A DNA stretch of 64,000 nt from Hwanghaeella sp965227365. Its GTDB lineage: Bacteria > Pseudomonadota > Alphaproteobacteria > UBA8366 > Aestuariispiraceae. The notes beneath the pieces were generated by a model, which ran no database searches, was not told the origin of the DNA, and saw nothing but the letters and a program-made list of their open reading frames with translations. Positions 1 to 7,989 of this stretch are shown here, one piece after another. Positions within the stretch are counted from its first letter, which is position 1, and each line of letters opens with the position of its first letter. Location of the stretch: positions 496,001 to 560,000 of the forward strand of contig NZ_OZ245754.1 in NCBI RefSeq assembly GCF_965227365.1, in the 5' to 3' direction. The translations under genes were made by a program, and so were the position numbers.

Positions 1-622
1 CGTAGCGCGCTCCCTCCGGAAATCGCCGGGCATACTCCCGGGCCAAGATACGCGTGCCGAGCAGATGGTCGAAACCGACATACAGAAACGGCTGTTTGCC
101 ATCGAATGCCCGAAGCGGCGTCGTGATGTTCTGCAAAATGATCTTCGTCTTGCCGATGCTGTTAACCCTATCGATCATGCCCTGGTGACGCAGTGCGTCG
201 AGAGTGAAGATAAGATAATCTGGCGAGGTCCGGATCACTTCCTGGATCAATGTTCCTTGCAGCCGCAGATCCGTACCCGGTTTCGTGAAGCGCTCGGTAA
301 TTTCGAATTCCAGGCCCAGTTCGCGCATGCGCGATTCGAAAGAGTCGACGCTGCGCCGCCAATAGTCCGATTGCTGCAGCCCCGGATAGACGATGAAGAT
401 ACGAACCGGCGCCTGCTGTTCCACATTGGGCGGCACCCCGGCGGCACGCACTATTTCTTCAAAGGCTCGGGCAAGGGCCGCCTGTTCGGGGTGTGCTTCC
501 AGAAATTCGGGAAGACGCCAGTAGTCGTGATTGAATTGATCCGCAAATGCCGTGCCTGAGCCGATTAGGAACAGTGCCCATGCCAAGACGATCCTCGAAA
601 CGATTGCACGTGACCGCTGCAT
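1..622 (-). CDS. LuxP-like periplasmic sugar/autoinducer-binding protein, 3' end beyond window
   Basis: Partial gene entering the left edge on the minus strand; about 207 residues are visible. The ATG at 622 opens a clear signal peptide (hydrophobic core ALFLIGSG, likely cleavage after TAFA). The mature part looks like a type-1 periplasmic binding protein: YPGLQQSDYWRRS near residue 80 and a following FESRMRELG segment resemble LuxP, the AI-2-binding protein of Vibrio, and related ribose-type binding proteins. Proteins of this fold act in the periplasm and pass ligand to an ABC transporter or a sensor kinase; the partner gene would lie left of the window. The ligand cannot be told from the sequence. 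The family call is good; the AI-2 role is only suggested. Confidence 0.75.
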   Translation of the reverse strand, partial: MQRSRAIVSRIVLAWALFLIGSGTAFADQFNHDYWRLPEFLEAHPEQAALARAFEEIVRAAGVPPNVEQQAPVRIFIVYPGLQQSDYWRRSVDSFESRMRELGLEFEITERFTKPGTDLRLQGTLIQEVIRTSPDYLIFTLDALRHQGMIDRVNSIGKTKIILQNITTPLRAFDGKQPFLYVGFDHLLGTRILAREYARRFPEGARY

Positions 623-819
623 GGGCTTCAGCCACCCTGAACACGCAATTGATGGACGCCGGAAACCGGATCGACCGCCGCCCTCGCTGGAACTGGTCAC
701 CACTTGCATTTTTTGGTTTCCAACGTTCGCCATGCGTTCATGTGAAAGTTATAATATTTACAATTTAACGCGGGCAGCAAGTGCAATAACCAGTGTGGAA
801 TCAGGCTTCGATGCCGCGA
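623..819. other. Intergenic region upstream of the LuxP-like gene
   Basis: About 200 bases between the LuxP-like gene start and the 3' end of the nuclease-fold gene. The stretch around 745-790 is AT-rich and could hold the promoter of the leftward LuxP-like gene. I see no convincing -35/-10 pair, hairpin or small gene. Confidence 0.35.
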
Positions 820-1275
820 TCATACACCCTTACCGCAATAGGCCGGCAGGGGATAGGCATCGAGCAATCCAGTGTCTTTTGCTTCCCGCTCATCGTTGGC
901 ATAGCGGCCCCCGCTGAAACGGGGACAGTCACGGGCAAGGCCTTCGCGCACGATGACCTGGGCGATGTCCACACCATTCCATTCGCAGATGCCGACCTCC
1001 CGCCCGCGTGTCCGCTCGCCTGTCAGATGGCAGGTCACTTCTTTTTGCATTACCAGCAATTGCATGAAAGCCGTGGCATCGCCGCCCAGAGGCATGTACC
1101 GGCCGGGGGCGGCAATGCCTTGCAGGCGAATCCGGGTATCCCCTATCGCGATTTCGTCGCCGGAGGGGACGTCCGAGACCAAACCGGTCAAGGTGCTCGG
1201 GGTCTGGGCCGTGGCCGGCGCGGCGAACAGTAAAATCGCAAGCGCAGGCAGAACAAGGCGAAGTCTGGCGATCAT
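820..1275 (-). CDS. Secreted SNase-fold (thermonuclease-like) protein, probably non-catalytic, copy B
   Basis: 151 residues with a clean signal peptide (LPALAILLFAAPATA). The mature part has the staphylococcal-nuclease fold pattern: GDEIAIGDTRIRLQGIAAPG, then a TRGREVG segment and a C-terminal IVREGLARDCPRFSGGRY block. In active SNases the stretch after RL.GI reads DxPE and supplies a calcium ligand and the catalytic Glu; here it is AAPG, so both are missing, although the upstream Arg and one Asp remain. Four or more cysteines suggest disulfides. It is the last gene of a pncA-SNase-SNase operon, 33 bases after its paralogue. Likely a periplasmic binding or structural protein rather than a nuclease. 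Confidence 0.8.
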   Translation of the reverse strand: MIARLRLVLPALAILLFAAPATAQTPSTLTGLVSDVPSGDEIAIGDTRIRLQGIAAPGRYMPLGGDATAFMQLLVMQKEVTCHLTGERTRGREVGICEWNGVDIAQVIVREGLARDCPRFSGGRYANDEREAKDTGLLDAYPLPAYCGKGV

Positions 1276-1308
1276 GGTTTCCTCTATGACCTCGTATGCT
1301 TTGGGACC

Positions 1309-1857
1309 TCATATGCGTGGAATTTCATCCTCGCTTGACGAGGGTTTGCCGCAATACAGAGGTGGGGTAAAGCTGTCCGCTATCCCGGTATCCTTGGCGC
1401 GTTTGACGTCCGTGTCATAGAGGCGCCCCCCTAGCCGACGGCAGGGCAAGGCGAGGCCCTCGCGGACCAGTAGTTCGCTGATATCCCGACCGCCGATCCG
1501 GCATGTGCCGAGTTCCTGGTCTCGAAAGGCCCGTCCGGAAAGGCGGCAAACCACGTCGCGATTCAGGATCAAGGTGTTCAGAAACAGTACCGCGTCGCTG
1601 CCGATCGGTGTGCCGAAAGGCGGCGCGACAATCCCCATCAAGCGGATCTTCAAGCCGCCGGATTGGATTTCGTCGCCGGCGCGGACCTGGGTCACACGGA
1701 TATGAAGGGTGCGCGGGGTAAAGGATCGATCGGACGATCCGGTTGCCGGCGCGGGGGTTGGTGCAACGGAGAAGAGGAAGGGGATCAGCAGGACGAGCAG
1801 AATGGACGATCGACGGAACCGGTTACAGATGACGCGGTTTGATCCGTTTCCGCCCAT
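1309..1857 (-). CDS. Secreted SNase-fold protein, probably non-catalytic, copy A
   Basis: 182 residues, paralogue of the next gene downstream. A hydrophobic N-terminal segment (SSILLVLLIPFLFSVAP) acts as signal peptide or anchor. The nuclease-fold core reads GDEIQSGGLKIRLMGIVAPP, with the DxPE catalytic motif replaced by VAPP, then RDQELGTCRIGGRDISELLVREGLALPCRR, sharing the same cysteine spacing with copy B. Its ATG lies one base after the pncA stop (TAA C ATG), so it is probably translationally coupled to pncA. The C-terminus is Ser/acid-rich. Both copies keep the Arg and one Asp of the family but lack the general base; a nuclease role is doubtful. Confidence 0.8.
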   Translation of the reverse strand: MGGNGSNRVICNRFRRSSILLVLLIPFLFSVAPTPAPATGSSDRSFTPRTLHIRVTQVRAGDEIQSGGLKIRLMGIVAPPFGTPIGSDAVLFLNTLILNRDVVCRLSGRAFRDQELGTCRIGGRDISELLVREGLALPCRRLGGRLYDTDVKRAKDTGIADSFTPPLYCGKPSSSEDEIPRI

Positions 1858-1858
1858 G

Positions 1859-2500
1859 TTATGTTGCCCGGACCTCGTCTGATTTGCAGAACACGACGCC
1901 AGCCTCTGCCATTTCTTTCGTTGCGGTGTTCAAGGACCCGTCCAGATCGATGGCGCGGCAGGCATCTTCAACCAGCACGACATCGAATCCTTCGGAGCGG
2001 CCGTCGAGCGCAGACCACGCGACGCAGAAATCAGTCGCGAGCCCGACGAGGAAGATTCTCGTGAAGCCGCGCCCCTTCAGGTATCCGGTCAGACCGGTCG
2101 CAGTTTTACGATCATTCTCAAAAAATGTGGAATAGCTGTCTATGTCCGGGCGGAAACCCTTGCGGATGATCAGGCTGGCCTTTGTGCTGTTCATTGCCGG
2201 ATGGAATTCGGCGCCGAACGTGTCTTGAACGCAGTGGTTCGGCCAAAGAACCTGGTCGCCATAGGGCATCTGCACGGTTTCGAAAGGGTTCTTCCCGGTA
2301 TGGCTGGAAGCGAAGGAGGAATGACCGGCCGGGTGCCAGTCCTGGGTCAATACGACGGTGTCGAACAGAGCAATCAGGCGGTTGACCGCCGGGATGCATC
2401 CTTCGCCGTCGGGCACGGCAAGGGCGCCGCCCTCGCAAAAATCGTTCTGGACATCCACCACGACCAGGACATCGGTCGGCTCAACCGTCAGGTTTCCCAT
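1859..2500 (-). CDS. pncA: Nicotinamidase
   Basis: 213 residues, normal length for PncA. It deamidates nicotinamide to nicotinate in NAD salvage, in the cytosol. The Asp-Lys-Cys catalytic triad is visible as D16 (VVVDVQNDF), K114 (IIRKGF) and C159 (GLATDFCVAW), and the metal site as D54, H56 and H60 (QDWHPAGH) plus H89 (WPNHC). A purine-rich stretch GGAAAGGA precedes the ATG. First gene of a three-gene leftward unit with the two SNase-fold genes; no functional link between NAD salvage and those proteins is evident. Confidence 0.95.
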   Translation of the reverse strand: MGNLTVEPTDVLVVVDVQNDFCEGGALAVPDGEGCIPAVNRLIALFDTVVLTQDWHPAGHSSFASSHTGKNPFETVQMPYGDQVLWPNHCVQDTFGAEFHPAMNSTKASLIIRKGFRPDIDSYSTFFENDRKTATGLTGYLKGRGFTRIFLVGLATDFCVAWSALDGRSEGFDVVLVEDACRAIDLDGSLNTATKEMAEAGVVFCKSDEVRAT

Positions 2501-2561
2501 CCGTTCATCCTTTCCGCCGTCCCGGCCGTGTGGTTGTCTTCAATGCGCGGGTTTCGAACCC

Positions 2562-3677
2562 TTAAGCCGCGCGCTTGTCCAACTCCTCGCAAACGGCATC
2601 GCCCATTTGCGCGGTCGAGACCTTTTCCGCGCCCGGCGCCATGATGTCGCCGGTGCGAATGCCGCGGCTCAGTACCGCTTGGGCAGCCTGTTCCAGCAGG
2701 TCCGCATCTTCCTGCAGGTCGAAAGAGTAGCGCAGCGTCATGGCGAAGGACAGCAGCATGGCCAACGGATTGGCCATACCCTGGCCGGCGATATCCGGTG
2801 CGCTGCCGTGAACCGGCTCGTACAGGGCCTTGCGGCGACCGAATTCGTCGACCGCGCCGAGCGAAGCGGAGGGCAGCATGCCGAGCGAACCGGTCAGCAT
2901 CGCGGCAACGTCGCTCAACATATCCCCGAACAGGTTGTCGGTGACGATGACGTCAAACTGTTTCGGGTTGCGGACCAGCTGCATGCCGCAGTTATCCGCA
3001 TACATGTGATGCAGTTCGATATCGTCATAATCGCCGGACTTGTGCAGGTCGCTGACGGTCTTGCGCCAGAAGACGCCGGTCTTCATGACGTTTGCCTTTT
3101 CGACGGAGTGAACCTTGCCATTCCGCTTGCGGGCCAGGTCGAAGGCGACTTCGGTGACGCGTTCGATTTCAGCCTTGGTATAGCTTTGCGTGTCGATGCA
3201 GCGTTCCGTGCCGTCCGGCAGGGTCTGCATGCCGCGCGGCTCACCGAAATAAACGCCGGCGGTCAGTTCGCGGATGATCATGATGTCGAGGCCCTGAATG
3301 ACTTCCTGTTTCAGGGTCGAGGCATCCAACAGCGCATCGAAAGTGACGGCGGGGCGCAGGTTCGCGAACAGGTCCATTTCCTTGCGCAGGCGCAGAAGAC
3401 CGGCCTCGGGGCGGACGTCCCAACCCAGATTGTCGTATTGCGGTCCGCCGACGGCGCCGAACAAAACCGCGTCCGCATCCATGGCGTCCTGCATCGTTTC
3501 GTCGGTGATGGCGGCCTTATGGGCGTCGTATGCGGCGCCGCCGACGAGGCCTTCCTTCACGTTGAAGGATACGGCACGCCGCTTGTCCATCCAGTCGAGG
3601 ACCTTGCGGACTTCCTGGCAAACTTCCGGACCGATCCCGTCACCGGGCAGCATCAAAAGAGTCTTATTGGATGCCAT
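2562..3677 (-). CDS. leuB: 3-isopropylmalate dehydrogenase
   Basis: 371 residues, usual size. NAD-dependent oxidative decarboxylation of 3-isopropylmalate in leucine synthesis. Family marks: LPGDGIGPEV at the N-terminus, the substrate Arg region (FANLRPA), YADN and VTDNLFGDMLSD for Mg2+ binding, and HGSAPDIAGQG for NAD binding. The start at 3677 was chosen because AGGGGA sits 8 bases upstream and the protein then begins at the conserved core; an open frame runs further upstream to 3908 but carries no conserved sequence. leuB is on the same strand as leuC and leuD but is separated from leuD by about 6.3 kb of unrelated genes. Confidence 0.96.
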   Translation of the reverse strand: MASNKTLLMLPGDGIGPEVCQEVRKVLDWMDKRRAVSFNVKEGLVGGAAYDAHKAAITDETMQDAMDADAVLFGAVGGPQYDNLGWDVRPEAGLLRLRKEMDLFANLRPAVTFDALLDASTLKQEVIQGLDIMIIRELTAGVYFGEPRGMQTLPDGTERCIDTQSYTKAEIERVTEVAFDLARKRNGKVHSVEKANVMKTGVFWRKTVSDLHKSGDYDDIELHHMYADNCGMQLVRNPKQFDVIVTDNLFGDMLSDVAAMLTGSLGMLPSASLGAVDEFGRRKALYEPVHGSAPDIAGQGMANPLAMLLSFAMTLRYSFDLQEDADLLEQAAQAVLSRGIRTGDIMAPGAEKVSTAQMGDAVCEELDKRAA

Positions 3678-3925
3678 GGACAGATTTCCCCTTAAATTCT
3701 TGGCATTTCCTGATTTGCCCGATGCTTTTACCGGGCCGGGCGGCTTCGCGCCAGGGGTTGAAGGGGCCGGATTCCGGCAAATATCCCGTGACGGCAGGTC
3801 CAGGTAGCAACATGTCGCGGCGGCCGACCTTGACCTTCCCCCTGCGGGAACCTTTAAGTCTCGGAATTCGTTGATGAATTTTAACAAGAAGAGAGCGGGA
3901 GGCTGCAATTACTTCCAAGTCTTTC
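3678..3925. promoter_or_regulatory. Divergent leuB / cytochrome c intergenic region
   Basis: 248 bases between the divergent leuB and cytochrome c starts; it must hold both promoters. The right end (3865-3900) is AT-rich. A leuB Shine-Dalgarno AGGGGA is visible at about 3686-3691. I found no leucine leader peptide and no FNR-type box. Confidence 0.4.
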
Positions 3926-4396
3926 ATGCGATTTCTGCCCTTGGCCGTCTTCGTTGTCGCCGCAGCGGCCATCGGTGGGACGATGCTGTACCGAACCGGA
4001 CAGCAGGAAGAAGGGGTACAGACTGCGGCGACTCCGGACAGGATCGCGCAGGGAAAGGCGGTTTATGCCGATCACTGCGCCGCCTGCCATGGTGTGAATC
4101 TGGAGGGCCAACCGAACTGGCGGAGCAGGAAACCGGATGGACGCCTGCCGGCACCGCCGCACGATCCCAGCGGCCATACCTGGCACCACCCCGACGAAAT
4201 GCTGTTCGTGATGACGAAATTCGGCCCGCAGGCGACCGCGGGGCCGGGCTATCAGTCCGACATGCCGGCTTTTGAGGGGGTGCTTTCCGATCAGGAAATC
4301 ATCGATGTGCTGAACTATATCAAGAGCACCTGGCCGGATGAGATCCGGGAGGAGCAGGCCCGACGCACCGAAGTTTCGCGCCGGAATTCCTCCTGA
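3926..4396 (+). CDS. Class I c-type cytochrome, membrane-anchored or exported
   Basis: 156 residues. An N-terminal hydrophobic segment (residues 4-19) acts as signal anchor, so the haem domain faces the periplasm. The single haem site is CAACH (C51, C54, H55) and the likely axial Met is M114 in SDMPAF, a normal mono-haem class I layout. The segment PPHDPSGHTWHHPDEML is typical of small cytochromes seen near copper or oxidase genes. It overlaps the next cytochrome gene by one base (TGATG), so both are co-translated. The electron partner is not in the window. No good Shine-Dalgarno is seen before the ATG, so the exact start is slightly uncertain. Confidence 0.88.
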   Translation: MRFLPLAVFVVAAAAIGGTMLYRTGQQEEGVQTAATPDRIAQGKAVYADHCAACHGVNLEGQPNWRSRKPDGRLPAPPHDPSGHTWHHPDEMLFVMTKFGPQATAGPGYQSDMPAFEGVLSDQEIIDVLNYIKSTWPDEIREEQARRTEVSRRNSS

Positions 4397-4923
4397 TGTT
4401 CCCCTGGCGAATTGCGAAGGAATGGGTGAACGTGCGGTTTAAATCGATTGCTTTGGTCCTGATCCTGATAGCGGCTGGTTCGGCGGCCCACGCCCATTCG
4501 ACGGCGACCTGCGTGGTGAAGGACCGAATGGACGCGATGGTATCGATCGGGAAAGCGACGAAGTCTATTGTTGCGATGATGCGCGGCAAGCAGGGCTACG
4601 ACCCCGAAAGACTTACGGCTGCGGCAAACCGGATACTGCTGCATGGCGGTGAAAGTCTGCTGGAAAAATTCCCGGAAGGGTCTCTGGATCCCCCGAGCGA
4701 GGCCCTGCCCGAGATTTGGGAGGACTGGGTGACCTTCAAGACCCTCGTCGAAGAGATGAGGAGGGAAGCGCTGTTGTTGAAGACGGTGGCCCCGAATGGA
4801 TCGGAAGGTTTTGGAGAGACGGTATCTTATTCCGACGATCCGGCCCAACCGGCCGGGCCTGTGGCAACCCGCTTGGTGAAAACCTGCAAGAACTGTCACG
4901 AACAGTTCCGGCAGGAAGAGTAG
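4396..4923 (+). CDS. Cytochrome c' / c-556 family protein (class II)
   Basis: 175 residues with a signal peptide ending at AAHA and the haem site near the C-terminus, CKNCH (C164, C167, H168), as in four-helix-bundle class II cytochromes. An R44..M48 pair in the first helix (VKDRMDAM) fits the six-coordinate c-556 type rather than open cytochrome c'. The ATG overlaps the preceding stop (TGATG). An alternative GTG at 4432, behind AAGGA, would give a tighter signal peptide. Together with the upstream class I cytochrome it forms a two-cytochrome periplasmic electron-transfer unit. Confidence 0.87.
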   Translation: MFPWRIAKEWVNVRFKSIALVLILIAAGSAAHAHSTATCVVKDRMDAMVSIGKATKSIVAMMRGKQGYDPERLTAAANRILLHGGESLLEKFPEGSLDPPSEALPEIWEDWVTFKTLVEEMRREALLLKTVAPNGSEGFGETVSYSDDPAQPAGPVATRLVKTCKNCHEQFRQEE

Positions 4924-4958
4924 GGCAGAAGGAATAGGGCGGAAAGGCTGGGGCAGGA

Positions 4959-4981
4959 CGGCCTGAAACAGCGTCAGGCCG
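4959..4981. terminator. Possible bidirectional terminator hairpin
   Basis: Inverted repeat CGGCCTG (4959-4965) and CAGGCCG (4975-4981) with a 9-base loop, between the convergent cytochrome and histidine kinase genes and overlapping the kinase stop codon. No U-run, so only weakly supported. Confidence 0.35.
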
Positions 4982-6674
4982 AAACGCATCGGCTGGCCGG
5001 GAAGATCAATCGGACAGTCGTCCCTTCGTCGGGTTTCGACGCAATGTCGATTTCACCGTCATGCTGCTCGATCAAACCCTTGACGATTGTCAGACCCAGG
5101 CCGGACCCTTCCTGGGCGTTTAGAACACTGCCGCCGACTTGTGTGAACGGTTCCAAGGCCTGTTCGATGTCGGCGGGTGACATGCCGATACCGTCATCCT
5201 TCACGCCCAGGACAAGACGGCCGTCCTCCATGCGTTCCGAAAACAGGATGACCTCTCCGCCATCCGGCGTGAACTTGATGGCGTTCGACAAAAGGTTCAG
5301 CAGCATCTGATAGACGCGGCGGGAGTCGCCGAGAATTTTGTTCGCGGAAGACGATATCCGGTTTTTCATGTCGACGCCTTCCGCCCTTGCCCGCTCACGC
5401 AGCTGCAGAAGCGCTTCGTCGGCATGGCTGCTCAGGTCTACGATATCTTCGACCAGCGCGACCTTTCCTGCCTCCAATCGGGCCAATTCCAGAATATCGT
5501 TAATGAGAGACAGAAGGTGGACGCCTGAGAAATGCACCCCTTCGACATATTCTTTGTAACGGCTGTTCTCGACCGGGCCGAAAACCTCGCTGCGGATAAT
5601 GTCGGAAAAGCCGATGATAGAGTTCAACGGAGTCCGTAATTCGTGGGACATCTGCGCCAGGAAATCGGATTTTGCCTTGCTGGCCTGTTCCGCCCGATCC
5701 TTGGCGTGGCTCATCTCCTCCTGCGCACGTTCGGTCTGTTGCAACTGGCGTTGCAACTCGGCCGTTCGGTCTTCCACGCGTTGTTCCAGCTCAAGCTTGG
5801 AAGCCCTGAGCAGGTTTTCGGTGGCTTTCTGTTCCGTGATGTCTGTAAAGGTGGTGACGAAACCTTCGGGTACCGGAAATCCGACAACTTCCAGCACCGT
5901 ACCGTCGGGCCGGACACGCTCGAAGCGATGCGGCTCGAACCGCATCGCCAGTGCGACACGTTGTTCGGCCAGTTCGACCGGGTCGCCCTCGCCGTATTCT
6001 CCGCGCTTGGCATTGTAGAGCATCACGTCGAAGAAGGGCGTGCCGGGTCGCAGAAGTTCATCGGGCAGGCCGAGCAATTCCGAACAACGGCGATTGGCAA
6101 CGACAAGGTCCAGGTTTCGGTCGCATAGGGAAATTCCCTGCTCCACGCTTTCCAGGATGCGTTCCAGTGTCGCCGTTTTGCGTTGCAGTTCGCGTTCCCG
6201 GTCCGCCAATTCCCGCGTCCGTTCCCGCACGTGTTCGTCGAGGCGTTCGTTGGCGCGTTCCAACTCCGTCTGGTACTGGCGTAGTTCCGTGATGTCCTGG
6301 TATGTGGTCACAAAGCCGCCGCCATCGATCGGGAAGCCCTGGATACGAAGGACCTGCCCGTCGGGCCGAGTGCGCTCGAACTGATGGGCTTCGAACTTCA
6401 GGGCCAGTTCGACCCGCTCCGCCACCTGCGCCTCGATAACGCCGTCACCGTATTCACCGCGCTCGGCGTTGTAACGGAAATAGGCTTCGGCGGGTGTGCC
6501 GGGCAGGCCGAGTTCCTTTGGGAAATCGAGCAGCCGGAGGTAATGCGTATTGCAATAGACTAAACGCAGGTCGCCGTCGAAGTAGCTGACGCCCTGTCCC
6601 AGGTTTTCCAAAGCATCGGCGAGGACGACAGGATCGAAATCCAGTGTTCTTGCTATTTTCATCCGACCGATCAT
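4974..6674 (-). CDS. Soluble PAS-PAS sensor histidine kinase
   Basis: 566 residues, no membrane segment. Two PAS domains of the same subtype (about residues 18-130 and 172-282), each containing YNAxRGEYG, an FExHxFERxRPDG strand and GFVTTxxDITE, point to an internal duplication. A coiled coil (about 283-340) leads to HisKA with phosphoacceptor H344 in SHELRTPLN, then an HATPase_c domain with an N-box (LLSNAIKFTPDG), DDGIGM and GSGLGLTIVKGL. It autophosphorylates in response to an unknown cytosolic signal. No response regulator gene lies next to it, so it is an orphan here. The ATG at 6674 was chosen; MKIART at 6662 is also possible. Confidence 0.92.
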   Translation of the reverse strand: MIGRMKIARTLDFDPVVLADALENLGQGVSYFDGDLRLVYCNTHYLRLLDFPKELGLPGTPAEAYFRYNAERGEYGDGVIEAQVAERVELALKFEAHQFERTRPDGQVLRIQGFPIDGGGFVTTYQDITELRQYQTELERANERLDEHVRERTRELADRERELQRKTATLERILESVEQGISLCDRNLDLVVANRRCSELLGLPDELLRPGTPFFDVMLYNAKRGEYGEGDPVELAEQRVALAMRFEPHRFERVRPDGTVLEVVGFPVPEGFVTTFTDITEQKATENLLRASKLELEQRVEDRTAELQRQLQQTERAQEEMSHAKDRAEQASKAKSDFLAQMSHELRTPLNSIIGFSDIIRSEVFGPVENSRYKEYVEGVHFSGVHLLSLINDILELARLEAGKVALVEDIVDLSSHADEALLQLRERARAEGVDMKNRISSSANKILGDSRRVYQMLLNLLSNAIKFTPDGGEVILFSERMEDGRLVLGVKDDGIGMSPADIEQALEPFTQVGGSVLNAQEGSGLGLTIVKGLIEQHDGEIDIASKPDEGTTVRLIFPASRCVSA

Positions 6675-6772
6675 CAATACCTATGTTGCGATTCCAGGGT
6701 ATTCATGGTTCCTAAATCAGCAATCGATAAATTTTCGAAGAAATTTACCTATCTTGTGTGGGTTAATGAGTG

Positions 6773-7984
6773 ATGAATAACGATAATTTTGCGGGCGAAT
6801 ATCTTCAAAAATTTTGCTGGCATCGGGGATATTCCAATCGATCGTTCGGGCGAGCGCTGCGCACATTTCTGATTTTTCTCACGGTTTTCTGCGGATCCGC
6901 CGCACCTCTCCAGGCAAGTGACTGCGAGCATCCGGCGCCGGTCTGCTCGGTCCGCGCGTCCGTTTTTACCATTTCCTCTTTCGACCCCTTGGGCAGTGCC
7001 GTCCGGATCGGGCCGGATACGCTCGTCACATCGCGGCATGCGGTGGCGGATGAAACCGATGTGACGGTCTTTCTGCCTGACGGAGGGCGGCTAAAGGGCG
7101 TGGTGCTGCCGACCGACTATCGAGGCGACATCGTGCTGATAGAGGTCGCGGATCTGCCGCCGGGTCCGGTTATGGATGTGTCCCAGGTGCCCGCGGTCGA
7201 TGCCGGGGTGAAGGTCCATACCGTCGGGGCGGATGTAGCCATGCGGGCTATCCGCGCCTATCCGTCGGGGAAGATCGTCATGACGCCCGCCGAAGGGCAT
7301 CCGCTGGCACGTGTACACCACTCCGCCTATAGCCAGCCGGGCAATAGCGGCGGTGCCCTCGTCACGGAGACGGGCGTGTTGGTGGGGATCATTGCCTCCG
7401 GCGGCAAAGGGCGCAATGAGGCCGTTCCGGCGGCCGCCATTGATGAACTGAAGGCGCGTAGCGGACCGGCGTTCAGCACCGCGAGCGATAAAATTGGTAA
7501 GGCGATCCGGCACTGTACCCTGATGTTGGAGGATCGGCGCGGGACGGTCTCGGCGTTGACACAGGCCGAGGCGGATCGGCTCGAGACCGCCTGTATGGGG
7601 ACCGGCAACCGGCAGTATTTCGATCTTGCCGCCGAAGCCTTCGGCGCATCGGGTCTTTTCGGCCGGTCGATTGAGGCGTCCGAGGCATCGCTGGAACAGG
7701 ACCCGAATTCGCTGAATGCTCGGATGACCGCCGTGGTGACCTACCACCTGACCGGACGGTTCGAACAGGAAATCCCGCATCTTCGCTTCCTGATGCAGTA
7801 TATTCCCGACGATCCGTTGGTCATTCGCTATGGTATTCAGGCCGGTGTTTGGGCAGGCGATACTGATATCGCCGCCACGTCCTTCGAGCGGTTGAAGGCG
7901 TCCAACCCGAACCTCGTCCCCGCCGCGGAAAAGTTCATCAAATCGCCGCCGCCCCGCCCGTCGCCCCGGGATCTGGCACGTTAG
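6773..7984 (+). CDS. Exported trypsin-like (S1) serine protease with TPR-like C-terminal region
   Basis: 403 residues. N-terminal hydrophobic stretch (FLIFLTVFCGSAAPLQA) is a long signal peptide. The protease domain (about 50-225) has all three catalytic residues: His in TSRHAV, Asp in YRGDIVLIEV and Ser in QPGNSGGAL. After it, about 170 residues are helical with TPR-like repetition (FDLAAEAFGASGLFGRSIEASEASL, then a second similar unit), suited to protein binding, and end in a Pro-rich tail. GTG at 6770 is an alternative start. It converges with a subtilase gene 5 bases away. Substrate unknown; periplasmic quality control or signalling are possible roles. Confidence 0.85.
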   Translation: MNNDNFAGEYLQKFCWHRGYSNRSFGRALRTFLIFLTVFCGSAAPLQASDCEHPAPVCSVRASVFTISSFDPLGSAVRIGPDTLVTSRHAVADETDVTVFLPDGGRLKGVVLPTDYRGDIVLIEVADLPPGPVMDVSQVPAVDAGVKVHTVGADVAMRAIRAYPSGKIVMTPAEGHPLARVHHSAYSQPGNSGGALVTETGVLVGIIASGGKGRNEAVPAAAIDELKARSGPAFSTASDKIGKAIRHCTLMLEDRRGTVSALTQAEADRLETACMGTGNRQYFDLAAEAFGASGLFGRSIEASEASLEQDPNSLNARMTAVVTYHLTGRFEQEIPHLRFLMQYIPDDPLVIRYGIQAGVWAGDTDIAATSFERLKASNPNLVPAAEKFIKSPPPRPSPRDLAR

Positions 7985-7989
7985 CCGTC

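Noticed and set aside
2546..2565. tRNA T-arm-like GGGTTTCGAACCC between pncA and leuB
   Set aside because: No acceptor, anticodon or D-arm around it; only a 5-bp stem at the leuB stop, more likely a weak terminator.
2358..3695. 445-codon open frame on the plus strand across leuB
   Set aside because: Shadow of leuB; no motif, no Shine-Dalgarno and no sensible start.
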